Shown: in pieces, positions 1 through 9,975 of the stretch
Numbering within the stretch: the first letter of the stretch is position 1
How the letters are laid out: every line of letters starts with the position of its first letter
Origin: Dysgonomonas sp. 521
GTDB lineage: Bacteria > Bacteroidota > Bacteroidia > Bacteroidales > Dysgonomonadaceae
Direction: 5' to 3'
Length of the DNA stretch: 64,000 nucleotides
NCBI RefSeq assembly: GCF_010501055.1
Contig: NZ_QVMO01000008.1
Span: 123,760 to 187,759, forward strand
Made by a program: the position numbers and the translations under genes
Notes under the pieces: generated by a model
What the model was told of the DNA's origin: nothing
Databases searched by the model: none
The model's input: the letters and a program-made list of their open reading frames with translations, nothing else

Positions 1-7
1 ACCTGAC

Positions 8-304
8 ATGGTTTACATGCACAATACCAATTTGATTTTTCCTCTGAAGCTATCGGATGTGAGAGATCAGGAATTACGAGAAACCTTCTTTTACAATCAG
101 GTACATCATAGCGACTGCAAGTTGAATAAGGGCGCTAAAGGCAGTGTCTTTATAGTTGAGAACGGAGAAGGAAATTATACATTTAAGATAGAAGGACAGA
201 AGACCAGAGGAAAGCATAAGCCTGACATATTTTATGTCGTTGCCAATCTGGAAAAAGGCGATAAGAATGTTATCCCTTTATGGCTATTTGGTTTTCTGTA
301 TTGA
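8..304 (+). CDS. Hypothetical protein, probably the 3' end of a gene starting left of the window
   Basis: A 98-residue frame that I do not recognise. The reading frame stays open to the left edge (codons at 2-7 are not stops), so the ATG at 8 may be internal and the true start may lie outside the window. It is rich in basic and aromatic residues, with no signal peptide, and ends in a hydrophobic run (IPLWLFGFLY). It lies 90 bp upstream of nifJ on the same strand. No function is inferred. Confidence 0.45.
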   Translation: MVYMHNTNLIFPLKLSDVRDQELRETFFYNQVHHSDCKLNKGAKGSVFIVENGEGNYTFKIEGQKTRGKHKPDIFYVVANLEKGDKNVIPLWLFGFLY

Positions 305-394
305 TAATATAAATGAGCAATAGTGACACGGCTATTGGCTCAGCCAAATCAAACAATGTAAACTAAAAAAAGATAATCAACTATTACAAAAAGT

Positions 395-3300
395 ATGGCT
401 AAACAAAAAAAATTTATTACGTGTGATGGTAATCAGGCTGCGGCACATATCTCGTATATGTTCAGTGAAGTAGCTTCTATTTACCCGATCACACCATCAT
501 CAACAATGGCAGAATATGTTGATGAATGGGCAGCCGCCGGACGTAAAAACATCTTCGGCGAAGTACTCAGGGTGCAGGAAATGCAATCCGAAGGTGGTGC
601 TGCCGGAGCAGTACACGGTTCGTTGCAGGCAGGCGCGTTGACTACTACTTATACAGCTTCGCAAGGGTTGTTACTCATGATCCCTAATATGTATAAGATT
701 GCCGGGGAGCTTCTTCCTAGTGTATTTCATATATCAGCCCGTGCTCTTGCAGCTCAGGCTCTTTCTATTTTTGGAGACCATCAGGATGTTATGGCAGCTC
801 GTCAGACGGGATTTGCCATGTTCTTCTCCGGGTCGGTACAGGAAGTGATGGACTTGTCGGCAGTACCACACCTGGCTACACTTGAAGCACGCATTCCGTT
901 TATGAATATATTCGACGGGTTCCGTACTTCTCACGAAATACAGAAAGTGGAAGAAATGGATCAAAATGACCTGATTCCGCTTATCGACCAAAAGGCGCTT
1001 CAGGAATTCCGCGACAGGGCTCTTAATCCTGAAAATCCGGTAACCCGTGGTACGGCACAAAATGATGATATTTACTTCCAGTCGCGTGAAGCTGCAAATA
1101 AATTCTATGATGCGGTTCCTGAAATTGTAGAGAAATATCTTGCTGAAATATCTAAGATCACAGGACGCAAATATGGTTTGTTCGATTACTATGGAGCAGA
1201 CGATGCCGACCGCGTAATCATTGCAATGGGTTCGGTAACAGAAGCTATCAAAGAAACTGTAGATTTCCTGAATGCTAAAGGCGAAAAAGTAGGTCTTGTG
1301 GCAGTTCACCTCTACCGTCCGTTCAAAGCTGAGGCGTTCTTGTCTGCTGTACCTAAAACAGCGAAGAAAATTGCAGTTCTCGACCGTACTAAAGAACCGG
1401 GAGCACTAGGACAACCACTATATATGGATGTAAAAGACTGTTTCTTCGGAAAAGCTGATGCTCCTGCAATTGTAGGTGGTATTTATGGTCTATCATCTAA
1501 AGATACTACTCCTGCTCAGATTATGTCAGTATACGAAAATCTGGCAATGAACTTGCCTAAGAACGATTTCACGATTGGTATCGTAGACGACGTTACATTC
1601 AAATCCCTTCCTCAAAAAGAAGAAGTTTCGGTAGACGATACTACATACGAAGCCAAATTCTACGGGTTGGGCTCGGATGGTACAGTAGGTGCAAATAAGA
1701 ATACAGTTAAGATTATCGGAGATAACACCAATAAATATTGTCAGGCATACTTTGCTTACGACTCTAAGAAGTCCGGAGGTTTTACTGCTTCCCATCTTCG
1801 TTTTGGCGACAATCCTATCCGTTCTACATATCTGGTAAATACACCGAACTTTGTAGCATGTCACGTTCCGGCATACCTGCATCTGTACGATGTAACCAAA
1901 GGTTTGAAGAAAAACGGTACATTCCTGTTGAACTCAGTTTGGGATAAAGACGAAGTTGGTAACTACCTGCCCGATAACGTGAAAAAATATCTGGCTGTAA
2001 ATAATATCAATTTCTATATTATCAATGCTACTAAGATCGCTACCGAAATCGGTCTTGGCGGACGCACCAATACTATCCTTCAATCGGCATTCTTCAAAAT
2101 CTCGAACGTAATACCTTACGACCTGGCAGTAGAGCAAATGAAGAAATTCATCGTTAAGTCATACGGACGTAAGGGAGAGGATGTGGTTAAGAAAAACAAT
2201 GCAGCCGTAGACCGTGGTATCGAAATAGAAAAGGTAGAAGTCCCTGCAGAATGGGCTAACATTGTTGTTGGCAAACCGGTAGAAGACGATGCTCCTGAAT
2301 TTATCAAGAAAGTAGTTCGTCCGGTAAATGCACAACGTGGATATGACCTTCCTGTTTCTGTTTTCGTTGGTCGCGAAGACGGTACCTGGGATCATGGTAC
2401 TACCGAATATGAAAAACGTGGAGTGGCAGCATTCGTTCCTGTGTGGGAAGCTGAAAACTGTATACAGTGCAACCAGTGTGCTTATGTTTGTCCTCACGCT
2501 ACTATCCGTCCGTTTGTGCTGGATGCAGCAGAACAGGCAAAAGCTCCGGCTGACGTGACTTTACTGAAAGCTCAGGGTAAGCAATTCGATGGTATGGGCT
2601 TCCGCATTCAGGTGGACGTTCTCGACTGTCTTGGTTGTGGCAACTGTGCTGACATCTGTCCGGGTAAAAAAGGAAATTCAGCCCTCAAGATGGTTGAAAT
2701 CGGAACCCAGTTCCCTGAGCAAAACAATTGGGACTTCATGATCAAAAATGTAACCAGCAAGGCTCATCTTGTAGATACTAAGCTGAATGTGAAGAATTCT
2801 CAGTTTGCAACTCCGTTGTTTGAGTTCTCCGGAGCATGTTCCGGTTGCGGCGAAACTCCATATATCAAACTCGTTACCCAGTTGTTCGGAGACCGCATGT
2901 TGATCGCCAATGCTACAGGTTGTACATCTATATATGGAGGTTCAGCTCCATCTACTCCATATCGTAAGAATGAAGAAGGTAAAGGTCCGGCTTGGGCAAA
3001 CTCGTTATTCGAAGATAATGCTGAATTCGGCTTAGGTTACGCATTAGCAAATATGACGATGCGCGACAGATTGGTGAAACTGATGAATCAGGCTCAGGAT
3101 TGTGATAAATGTTCTCCTGAAATAAAAGCCCTTTATAAAGAATGGGTGGAAAATAAGGATGAGGCTGAAAAGACAAAAGAGCTTACAGCACAGATGCTAC
3201 CATTACTTGAAGTAGAAAAGGATAAATGTGATTACTGTAAAGAAATCTATTCATTGAAGCAATATTTGATCAAACGTTCAATCTGGATCTTTGGCGGTGA

Positions 3301-3964
3301 CGGTTGGGCTTATGATATAGGTTTCGGCGGACTCGACCATGTACTGGCTACAGGCGAAGACGTGAATATCCTGGTTCTTGATACAGAGGTATATTCTAAT
3401 ACAGGAGGCCAGTCTTCCAAATCGACTCCGATAGCGGCTGTTGCCAAATTTGCTGCCGCCGGTAAGAAGATACGTAAAAAAGACCTTGGTATGATTGCCA
3501 CTACATACGGATATGTATACGTAGCTCAGGTAGCTATGGGCGCCAATCAGGGACAATGCCTGAAAGCGATCAAAGAAGCTGAGGAATACAAAGGCCCATC
3601 ATTGGTTATAGCTTATTCCCCATGTATCAGCCACGGTTTGAGAAAAGGGATGGGGCACGCGCAGGATGAAGAAAAAGCAGCCGTTGCTTGCGGATACTGG
3701 CACTTGTGGCGTTACAACCCAATGTTGGAAGAAGAAGGTAAGAATCCGTTTACGATGGATAGTAAAGAACCGGATTGGTCTAAATTCCAGGAATTCCTTG
3801 GTAATGAGGTTCGTTATACTTCTCTTCAGAAATCAAATCCGACAGAAGCTACAGATCTGTACGCTGCAGCTCAGAATAATGCGATGTGGCGTTATAAGAG
3901 TTACCAGCGTTTAGCCTCAAGTTCTTTCGATAAATTTGATGAGGCATCCGAACTGCAAAATTAG
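395..3964 (+). CDS. nifJ: Pyruvate:ferredoxin (flavodoxin) oxidoreductase
   Basis: Cytoplasmic TPP- and iron-sulfur-dependent enzyme that converts pyruvate and CoA to acetyl-CoA and CO2 while reducing ferredoxin or flavodoxin; central to anaerobic energy metabolism. The 1,189 residues match the usual single-chain length. The N-terminal pyrimidine-binding domain opens with ITCDGNQAAAHISY and IYPITPSSTMAEYVD. Two 4Fe-4S ferredoxin clusters are visible at Cys689/692/695/699 (CIQCNQCAYVCP) and Cys745/748/751/755 (CLGCGNCADICP). The C-terminal TPP domain has CSGCGETPY, CTSIYGG and the GDGW to NTGGQSSKSTP stretch that binds TPP and Mg2+. It is monocistronic, with a strong terminator 17 bp after the stop. 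Confidence 0.98.
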   Translation: MAKQKKFITCDGNQAAAHISYMFSEVASIYPITPSSTMAEYVDEWAAAGRKNIFGEVLRVQEMQSEGGAAGAVHGSLQAGALTTTYTASQGLLLMIPNMYKIAGELLPSVFHISARALAAQALSIFGDHQDVMAARQTGFAMFFSGSVQEVMDLSAVPHLATLEARIPFMNIFDGFRTSHEIQKVEEMDQNDLIPLIDQKALQEFRDRALNPENPVTRGTAQNDDIYFQSREAANKFYDAVPEIVEKYLAEISKITGRKYGLFDYYGADDADRVIIAMGSVTEAIKETVDFLNAKGEKVGLVAVHLYRPFKAEAFLSAVPKTAKKIAVLDRTKEPGALGQPLYMDVKDCFFGKADAPAIVGGIYGLSSKDTTPAQIMSVYENLAMNLPKNDFTIGIVDDVTFKSLPQKEEVSVDDTTYEAKFYGLGSDGTVGANKNTVKIIGDNTNKYCQAYFAYDSKKSGGFTASHLRFGDNPIRSTYLVNTPNFVACHVPAYLHLYDVTKGLKKNGTFLLNSVWDKDEVGNYLPDNVKKYLAVNNINFYIINATKIATEIGLGGRTNTILQSAFFKISNVIPYDLAVEQMKKFIVKSYGRKGEDVVKKNNAAVDRGIEIEKVEVPAEWANIVVGKPVEDDAPEFIKKVVRPVNAQRGYDLPVSVFVGREDGTWDHGTTEYEKRGVAAFVPVWEAENCIQCNQCAYVCPHATIRPFVLDAAEQAKAPADVTLLKAQGKQFDGMGFRIQVDVLDCLGCGNCADICPGKKGNSALKMVEIGTQFPEQNNWDFMIKNVTSKAHLVDTKLNVKNSQFATPLFEFSGACSGCGETPYIKLVTQLFGDRMLIANATGCTSIYGGSAPSTPYRKNEEGKGPAWANSLFEDNAEFGLGYALANMTMRDRLVKLMNQAQDCDKCSPEIKALYKEWVENKDEAEKTKELTAQMLPLLEVEKDKCDYCKEIYSLKQYLIKRSIWIFGGDGWAYDIGFGGLDHVLATGEDVNILVLDTEVYSNTGGQSSKSTPIAAVAKFAAAGKKIRKKDLGMIATTYGYVYVAQVAMGANQGQCLKAIKEAEEYKGPSLVIAYSPCISHGLRKGMGHAQDEEKAAVACGYWHLWRYNPMLEEEGKNPFTMDSKEPDWSKFQEFLGNEVRYTSLQKSNPTEATDLYAAAQNNAMWRYKSYQRLASSSFDKFDEASELQN

Positions 3965-3980
3965 TTTTAAAATAATAGTT

Positions 3981-4014
3981 AAAAAGGGGGATTCTGTTTG
4001 GAATCCCCCTTTTT
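3981..4014 (+). terminator. Rho-independent terminator of nifJ
   Basis: A perfect 14-bp inverted repeat (AAAAAGGGGGATTC, 6-nt loop, then its complement ending in TTTTT) begins 17 bp after the nifJ stop codon. Confidence 0.93.
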
Positions 4015-4104
4015 ATGTTTTCATTTGTATTAAAAATAAGAGACTATTCTTGATTGGAGGCATTTTTTACATAATAAATAAATAATTAATTTAAAAAAAA
4101 ATAT

Positions 4105-4112
4105 TATCTTTG
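4105..4112 (+). promoter_or_regulatory. Bacteroidota -7 box upstream of the gldKLMN operon
   Basis: TATCTTTG matches the phylum -7 consensus TAnnTTTG and lies 41 bp before the gldK start codon. No good TTTG -33 element is seen 19-20 bp upstream; that region is A/T only. Confidence 0.5.
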
Positions 4113-4152
4113 CCTCACTTGATATATAGTTACTATAACTGATACAAAACAT

Positions 4153-6315
4153 ATGAACAAAAAGACTTTACTGACTTCACTACTATTGCTCTGTGTGTCA
4201 ATAGTTTCTTATGCTCAAAGCGAGAGCTCGGGGCAATATTCGGTTCCTTCCCGAAATGAATATTTATTAAAAGATCCGGTATGGTTTATATCCATTGGTG
4301 GGGGTGCTCAGATGTATATAGGCGAAGATGATGATGGTGTAGGTGGAAACCGTCCTTCATTTAAGAGCCGGTTGACTCTGGCTCCAACGCTTACTGTGGG
4401 GCGCAGAATGAGTACATTCGTTACCCTTCGTGCCCAGTTGTCGGGTGGTAGCCTTCATGGGTTCAATGATGGCTGGAGTGGTACATATGATGTTTGGTGG
4501 AAACATGGTACTCATGGCGATGGTTTGAAAATGCTTACAAAAGATCCGGCCTGGGATTACATGGGTTGGATTGAAGGCATTGATTATGACTATAGTCCGG
4601 TTGATGAAAGTGGAGTCTCTGTATGGCATCCGCTAGGATATCAGCCCAACGAACAATATTATATGCAACATCTGCGTTATATGAGTATATCCGGAGATGT
4701 GCAGATCAATTTACTTAACCTGTTGAACGGTTACCAGCCCGAACGTAAGTTTGAAGTAAATCCGTTTGTGGGAGTTGGGATGTACCAACGTTTTGCTCAT
4801 AGAGGGGTTAAAACCGCAACTATGTTTGGTGGTAGCGGTGGTTTGAATCTGGGATTCAATTTTACAAGGCATTGGCAAATATTTGGAGAAGGTCGACTTG
4901 TTCTTATTGGAGATACATTTGATGGCCAAAAAGGAGATAAGAGTACAAATGGTATGGCTCAGGCTACTATAGGTGTGACATATAAGTTCAGAAACCCTAA
5001 ATATATTGATCCGGCTCTCGAAACCCGTTTGCTTTTACCTTATAATATAGCGCGTGCTTGTGATAATATGGTTTTGGTTCCGGGAGGTAATATCGAACTG
5101 GGTACAGGAATTGATCCGTTATGGGGCGATGAAGTACCTCGCAAGTTAGTGGCGGTTAGCCCTTTCTGGATGGATGAGACAGAAGTTACAAACAAACAGT
5201 ATCGCGAATTTGTTTACTGGGTTCGTGACTCTATTATAAGAGAGCGTTTGGCAGATCCTGCGTATGGTGGAGACCCTACGTTTAAAGTATTAGTTAAACC
5301 AGATGATCGTAATAACTCTGTAGGCCAGCGTTTGAACTGGAATAAATCAATCCCTTGGAAAAATCCGACGCAACGTGAAGCTGCTGCTATTGCGAGTGTT
5401 ATGGGAGGTAATCCGTATGCTGCCGACAAATCAGGTTTAGTAAGTGCTGCTTTAAATTATAAATACGATTGGTTTGATTCTAAGAGTTATTTTGCATTTT
5501 TAGCAAAACTAAAAGAGGGTGATGCACGTTCTATTGTTATATCGAAAGATACAGCGTATGTAAACTCCAGAGGCGATATTATTCGTGAAACATTAGCCAG
5601 AACGTCACATGGAGATAAAATGGATTTCACAAACACATACATTGTGAACATCTATCCGGATGTAATGGCATGGATGACGGATTTTGCTAACGCCAAGAGT
5701 GAGCAATATGTAGGAAAATATTTTACAGACAAAGCCTATGATGGTCATCCTGTAGTGGGTGTATCCTGGGAAATGGCCGATGCTTATTGCGCCTGGCGTA
5801 CAGACCGCATGATAGCAGAAAAGAAATGTAAACTGAATGGATTTGAAGGTTATCGTTTGCCTACAGAAGCAGAATGGGAATTTGCAGCCAGAAATGGTCG
5901 CTCAGAATTGACCTACCCTTGGTATTCAGATAAGACTCATACTACTGATGGATTGGCTCATGCAAACTTCAGAGCATCGAAAGACCTGAAAGACTTGATT
6001 TCGCCGGTCGCAACATTCTTGCCTAACCGTTTCGGTTTGTATGATATGGCTGGTAATGCCGCAGAATGGACTACGACAACTTTCACTGAGTCTGTAGACC
6101 GTATGGCTGATGAGGCGAATCCTGACTTTAGCTATAGGGCTGTGCTTGCAGATCCGAAAGTGTTGAAACGTAAAATTGTAAAAGGTGGTTCATGGAAAGA
6201 TTCTACTGTTAAGTCAGGAGATCGTTCTGTAGAATTCCAAGATAAAGGCCGTTCATTCATTGGTTTCAGATGTGTAAGAACATGGAACTTTAATGAAAAA
6301 GGTAAAGTCTATTAA
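4153..6315 (+). CDS. gldK: GldK/PorK-type protein with fused N-terminal outer-membrane barrel
   Basis: First gene of a type IX secretion core operon. Residues 1-21 are a signal peptide ending near SYAQS, with no lipobox. Residues about 30-290 look like an outer-membrane beta-barrel: WFISIGGGAQMYIGEDD, alternating hydrophobic strands, and a final strand near IGVTYKFRNP. Residues about 300-716 form a formylglycine-enzyme/SUMF1-like domain typical of GldK: MVLVPGGNIELG, WMDETEVTNKQYREF, GYRLPTEAEWEFAARNG, AEWTTTTF, KGGSWKDS and GFRCVR. GldK/PorK normally is a lipoprotein of roughly 460-490 residues that makes a periplasmic ring with GldN. Here the chain is 720 residues and lacks the lipid cysteine, so the fused barrel may take over membrane anchoring. 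That is inference. 28 bp separate it from gldL. Confidence 0.85.
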   Translation: MNKKTLLTSLLLLCVSIVSYAQSESSGQYSVPSRNEYLLKDPVWFISIGGGAQMYIGEDDDGVGGNRPSFKSRLTLAPTLTVGRRMSTFVTLRAQLSGGSLHGFNDGWSGTYDVWWKHGTHGDGLKMLTKDPAWDYMGWIEGIDYDYSPVDESGVSVWHPLGYQPNEQYYMQHLRYMSISGDVQINLLNLLNGYQPERKFEVNPFVGVGMYQRFAHRGVKTATMFGGSGGLNLGFNFTRHWQIFGEGRLVLIGDTFDGQKGDKSTNGMAQATIGVTYKFRNPKYIDPALETRLLLPYNIARACDNMVLVPGGNIELGTGIDPLWGDEVPRKLVAVSPFWMDETEVTNKQYREFVYWVRDSIIRERLADPAYGGDPTFKVLVKPDDRNNSVGQRLNWNKSIPWKNPTQREAAAIASVMGGNPYAADKSGLVSAALNYKYDWFDSKSYFAFLAKLKEGDARSIVISKDTAYVNSRGDIIRETLARTSHGDKMDFTNTYIVNIYPDVMAWMTDFANAKSEQYVGKYFTDKAYDGHPVVGVSWEMADAYCAWRTDRMIAEKKCKLNGFEGYRLPTEAEWEFAARNGRSELTYPWYSDKTHTTDGLAHANFRASKDLKDLISPVATFLPNRFGLYDMAGNAAEWTTTTFTESVDRMADEANPDFSYRAVLADPKVLKRKIVKGGSWKDSTVKSGDRSVEFQDKGRSFIGFRCVRTWNFNEKGKVY

Positions 6316-6343
6316 GAAATAAAACTTTTAGAGTAATTCTCGA

Positions 6344-7333
6344 ATGAAAAAAGCATGGCATAATTTTAGACGGTTAATAGCTAGTAGGAGAGGACAGACT
6401 GTATTTAATATCCTCTATAGCTGGGGTGCTGCTGTTGTTATTCTTGGAGCAATGTTTAAAATTATGCATATACAAGGCGGTAACGAGGTCTTAATGATTG
6501 GTATGATTGTGGAGGTTATCGTTTTTATCGCTGCCGGATTTGACTATACATCGCCGTCAGGAAATGAAGTTGGAGCAAATGCTTTATCTGGAGTAATTAT
6601 AAGCGGAGCTAACTATGATGACAACTCGTCATCTGATATAAAAACAACAGGAAACGGAAAGTCCGGAAGTAGTACAGCTGCTTCCGGCGTCTCCGGTTCT
6701 TCGGTCGTAGTAGTTGGTGGATCATCCTCAGGTGGTGGTACATCCTTTCCCGGCAGTACCTCTTCAGGAGGTGGCGTTGTTCAATCGGGAGGTGGTAGCG
6801 GCCAAGGTGGTACAACTACAGTTGTAGGTAATGCTGGAGGCATTCCATCATCGCCTGCATCCGGTGGTTCGTATGCAGCCACGTCGTCAGGAGGCCAGTC
6901 TTCTACAGTAAGGACAGGCGCACCTGATTATGGACAAAGTGTATCCGATACAGCCCAAAATTTAGAAGAATTTTCGACTACGATACAGTCTTTGAATGAA
7001 GCTTCGCAGAAACTGTTGAAAGCTTACAACCAGATCACCGAAACAAACGGATTTGTAGATAATATAACTACATTAAACCAGAATGTTAGTGGTTTGAACG
7101 ATGTATTTAACGCACAATTACAGACTATAACTGAACAAATGTCGGCTATCCGGTACATTAACGATAGCTTGAGTAGGATGAAGAATTTATATGATGGAGC
7201 TATTGGTGATAGTTACATGTTCAGAGAAGAGTCTGCAAAAATGACGAAACATATTGAAGCTTTGAACAATGTATATGCTCGTTTATTGCAAGCTATGACG
7301 ACTAATAATAATCCAAACCAACCTAAATTCTAA
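6344..7333 (+). CDS. gldL: GldL/PorL inner-membrane motor subunit of type IX secretion
   Basis: Inner-membrane protein that forms the proton-driven rotary motor with GldM. Two transmembrane helices are seen at about residues 20-38 and 49-66, with acidic residues Glu48 and Glu57 in or next to the second; these are candidate counterparts of the ion-coupling glutamates known in the family. Residues about 95-200 are an unusually long Gly/Ser/Val-rich low-complexity linker, followed by a C-terminal helical region (residues about 205-320, heptad-like, e.g. NLEEFSTTIQSLNEASQKLL). At 329 residues it is longer than typical GldL (about 215-310 residues as I recall) because of the linker. Its position between gldK and gldM (38 bp gap) supports the call. 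Confidence 0.9.
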   Translation: MKKAWHNFRRLIASRRGQTVFNILYSWGAAVVILGAMFKIMHIQGGNEVLMIGMIVEVIVFIAAGFDYTSPSGNEVGANALSGVIISGANYDDNSSSDIKTTGNGKSGSSTAASGVSGSSVVVVGGSSSGGGTSFPGSTSSGGGVVQSGGGSGQGGTTTVVGNAGGIPSSPASGGSYAATSSGGQSSTVRTGAPDYGQSVSDTAQNLEEFSTTIQSLNEASQKLLKAYNQITETNGFVDNITTLNQNVSGLNDVFNAQLQTITEQMSAIRYINDSLSRMKNLYDGAIGDSYMFREESAKMTKHIEALNNVYARLLQAMTTNNNPNQPKF

Positions 7334-7371
7334 AAGAAAAAACTGAATTAGAAACTAAAAGAGAATAAAAG

Positions 7372-8940
7372 ATGGCTTTAAGTAAAGGGCAATTGACAAG
7401 GCAGAAGATGATAAATCTGATGTATCTGGTTTTTATTGCGATGCTGGCTTTAAATGTTTCTACAGAGGTGTTGGATGGATTTGTGATGATTAATGATAAT
7501 ATTCAGGAATCGATCGAAGTCACAGATGAGCGTAATAAGCAAATATATGCGGATATCAATGCTTCCTATGATAGTAATCCTGAAAAAACCAAAGATTCTT
7601 ATGATAGGGCACAGGCTGTAAAGGTCAAGACTGATTCTATCTTTGGCTATCTTCAGCATTTGAAGCTTGAAATAGCCAAGAAGAGCGACGGAGCCGATGC
7701 CGATATTGATAACTTGAAATCGAAGGATAACCTGGATGCTTCTTCCGAAGTAATGCTCTCACCGGTGGGTGGACACGGAAAAAGATTAAAAGAAATGTTG
7801 GATCGCTACCGTGAGGTTATGGTCGCTCAGATACCCGATAGTGCAAAGCGTAAGATAGTGATGAGTACCCTATCCACAGAGCCTTCTCCCAGAGCTAAAA
7901 AGGAGAATAAATCGTGGATAACGGCTTCTTTCGAAAATATGCCGAGTATCGCAGTTATTACTTATCTGTCGGAATTGCAGGTAAATGTAAAGCAGGCAGA
8001 AGGGGAGGTGCTGAATGATTTGGCGAAGAACATTGACTTAAAAGATATTCGTGTAAACGAACTGAGTGCTTTTGTTGTGCCACAGTCGAGTATGGTTATG
8101 AAAGGTGTGCCATACAGGGCTAATATTATTTTGGCCGCTGTAGATACAACTCAACGTCCTCGCATAGTTGTAAATGGCAAAGAGTTGCCGACTGAAAAAA
8201 ATGGTATGTATGAAGCAGGTACAGGCGCTGTAGGTACATTCAGATTCAATGGTTTCATTGAAATGATGGACAGAAGCGGTATGCCTGTTAAACGGGATTT
8301 TTCTCAGGAATATACAGTAATGGAACCGATGGCAACAGTTGCTCCGCATTGGATGGATGTGTTGTATGCAGGTGTTCAGAATACGCTGACAATTACCGTG
8401 CCGGGAGTAGCAAGTCAGGATGTACAGGCAACAGTCGTAAGCGGAGGTACTCTGAGAGCGTCCGGTAAAGACTGGGTAGCAGTGCCGTCAGCCTCGATGA
8501 TCGGCCAGAAATTTGTGATTTCTGTATCTGCTAAAGTAAATGGAACACAACAGTTTATCGCCCGTAAGGAATTGAGGATACGTCCTTTGCCTGAGCCGCT
8601 TCCGTTTATTGAATATACAGACCAGAATGGCAGTCCTAAAGTCTTTAGAAAAGGAGCTTTAGCCAGGTCTATTATTTTGAATACACCGGGAATAAAGGCT
8701 TCTATAGACGATGGTATCTTAAATATTCCATTTCAGGTACTAAGTTTTAGAACAATGTCGATTGATGCGATGGGTAATACGGCACCGGAAATGTCTAATG
8801 GAGCAAGTTTTTCATCACGTCAGTTAGATCAGATAAGAAGAATGACTCGAGGTACGGTATTCTATATTTCAACAATAAAAGCGAAAGGTCCGGATGGTGT
8901 TGAACGGGATTTGTACCCAATGGAAATAAGGATTAATTAA
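7372..8940 (+). CDS. gldM: GldM/PorM motor and periplasmic shaft subunit of type IX secretion
   Basis: 522 residues with the family N-terminus: a short cytoplasmic segment (ALSKGQLTRQKM), one transmembrane helix at residues about 14-33 (MINLMYLVFIAMLALNVS), then a large periplasmic part. GldM dimers form the shaft that passes torque from GldL to the outer-membrane GldK/GldN ring. Arg10, just before the helix, is a plausible partner for the GldL glutamates. The C-terminal half contains the Ig-like GldM domains (VPYRANIILAAVDTTQRP; IRPLPEPLPFIEYTDQNG). 21 bp separate it from gldN. Confidence 0.95.
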   Translation: MALSKGQLTRQKMINLMYLVFIAMLALNVSTEVLDGFVMINDNIQESIEVTDERNKQIYADINASYDSNPEKTKDSYDRAQAVKVKTDSIFGYLQHLKLEIAKKSDGADADIDNLKSKDNLDASSEVMLSPVGGHGKRLKEMLDRYREVMVAQIPDSAKRKIVMSTLSTEPSPRAKKENKSWITASFENMPSIAVITYLSELQVNVKQAEGEVLNDLAKNIDLKDIRVNELSAFVVPQSSMVMKGVPYRANIILAAVDTTQRPRIVVNGKELPTEKNGMYEAGTGAVGTFRFNGFIEMMDRSGMPVKRDFSQEYTVMEPMATVAPHWMDVLYAGVQNTLTITVPGVASQDVQATVVSGGTLRASGKDWVAVPSASMIGQKFVISVSAKVNGTQQFIARKELRIRPLPEPLPFIEYTDQNGSPKVFRKGALARSIILNTPGIKASIDDGILNIPFQVLSFRTMSIDAMGNTAPEMSNGASFSSRQLDQIRRMTRGTVFYISTIKAKGPDGVERDLYPMEIRIN

Positions 8941-8961
8941 TTAACACAAAATATACATCTT

Positions 8962-9834
8962 ATGAAATATATCGTTTCATTAATGTTTGGTGGACTACTT
9001 ATGACGAGTTCACTTATTGCGCAAAACTCAGCAAACAACGCATACAGGATGATGAATGGTTCGCCAGCTACATCTACTACAGAAGATATGGTCACTGAAA
9101 TCTCGTCCAGAGAACTTTTCGTTATGGAAAACTCTATGAATGATTATTATTCTGCCACATGGACGCGTGATATATACCGGGAAGTTTATGATGTGGAAGG
9201 CAACGAATCTCTGTTCTATCCTGCAGTATCTACAGACAAACGTGCGAATTTATTCTCACTTCTTGTGAATCTTATTTCAGACAATACTATTACAGTATAT
9301 AAGTTTGAAGACCAGCCGGACTTCAACGACAATAGCGCCCTGACAGCTAAAGAAGTAATGGAACAGAACCGGATCGGATTTACTGAAAACGATAATAATA
9401 CTTTGGCAGTGAAACGTGAAGATCTGGCAAATATGAATATTATCGGTTATCTGGTAAAAGAAAGGTGGTATTATGATATTAAGACCGGAAAAGGCGATGT
9501 GCGCGTTCAGGCTATTTGCCCGGTCGTTTGCGACAGAGGAAGACAATTCCCTATGTTCTGGGCAATGTTTGACGATGTAAGCGTTTATCTGGCCAGAGCG
9601 ATTTCTCCGGTAGCGGTTGCTAATATCACTCCGGTATTGAGTAACGCGTCTATCTATGATATTTTCAGGAACAGGTATTACAGAGGTTGTATTTACCGTG
9701 TTGGAATGAGAGACCTGGGTAAATATTTTACAACTCCTGAAAGCCTTGCCAAAGAGCGTCAGCGTATCGAAACTGAATTGGACTTCGTTCAGTCACGATT
9801 CGATGCTGTAGCTACTGCTCATCACGAGAATTAA
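8962..9834 (+). CDS. gldN: GldN/PorN periplasmic ring subunit of type IX secretion
   Basis: 290 residues with a cleavable signal peptide (KYIVSLMFGGLLMTSSLIAQ). The body has the GldN features: a WTRDIYREVYDVEGNESLFYP-type segment, a region around YKFEDQPDF, and a C-terminal part ending FVQSRFDAVATAHHEN. It partners GldK in the ring at the periplasmic face of the outer membrane. It is the last gene of the gldKLMN operon; the next 850 bp are non-coding. No PorV, Sov or sortase gene is in the window, so whether the system is complete cannot be told from here. Confidence 0.93.
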   Translation: MKYIVSLMFGGLLMTSSLIAQNSANNAYRMMNGSPATSTTEDMVTEISSRELFVMENSMNDYYSATWTRDIYREVYDVEGNESLFYPAVSTDKRANLFSLLVNLISDNTITVYKFEDQPDFNDNSALTAKEVMEQNRIGFTENDNNTLAVKREDLANMNIIGYLVKERWYYDIKTGKGDVRVQAICPVVCDRGRQFPMFWAMFDDVSVYLARAISPVAVANITPVLSNASIYDIFRNRYYRGCIYRVGMRDLGKYFTTPESLAKERQRIETELDFVQSRFDAVATAHHEN

Positions 9835-9975
9835 GAAATAAAATATAAAGTTGAAGAGGTTACTTAGATGAGTAACCTTTTCTGTTTTTATATAGATTCA
9901 GCTGAAAGTTATTATTGAAAGAATATCTCTGTTTTTTTGAAATAAAATTATCTAGTATAAAGTTCTTTGACATAC

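Noticed and set aside
734..2558. Long open frames antisense or out of frame within nifJ
   Set aside because: They lie wholly inside a full-length nifJ with intact motifs and show no protein-like features; they are reading-frame shadows.
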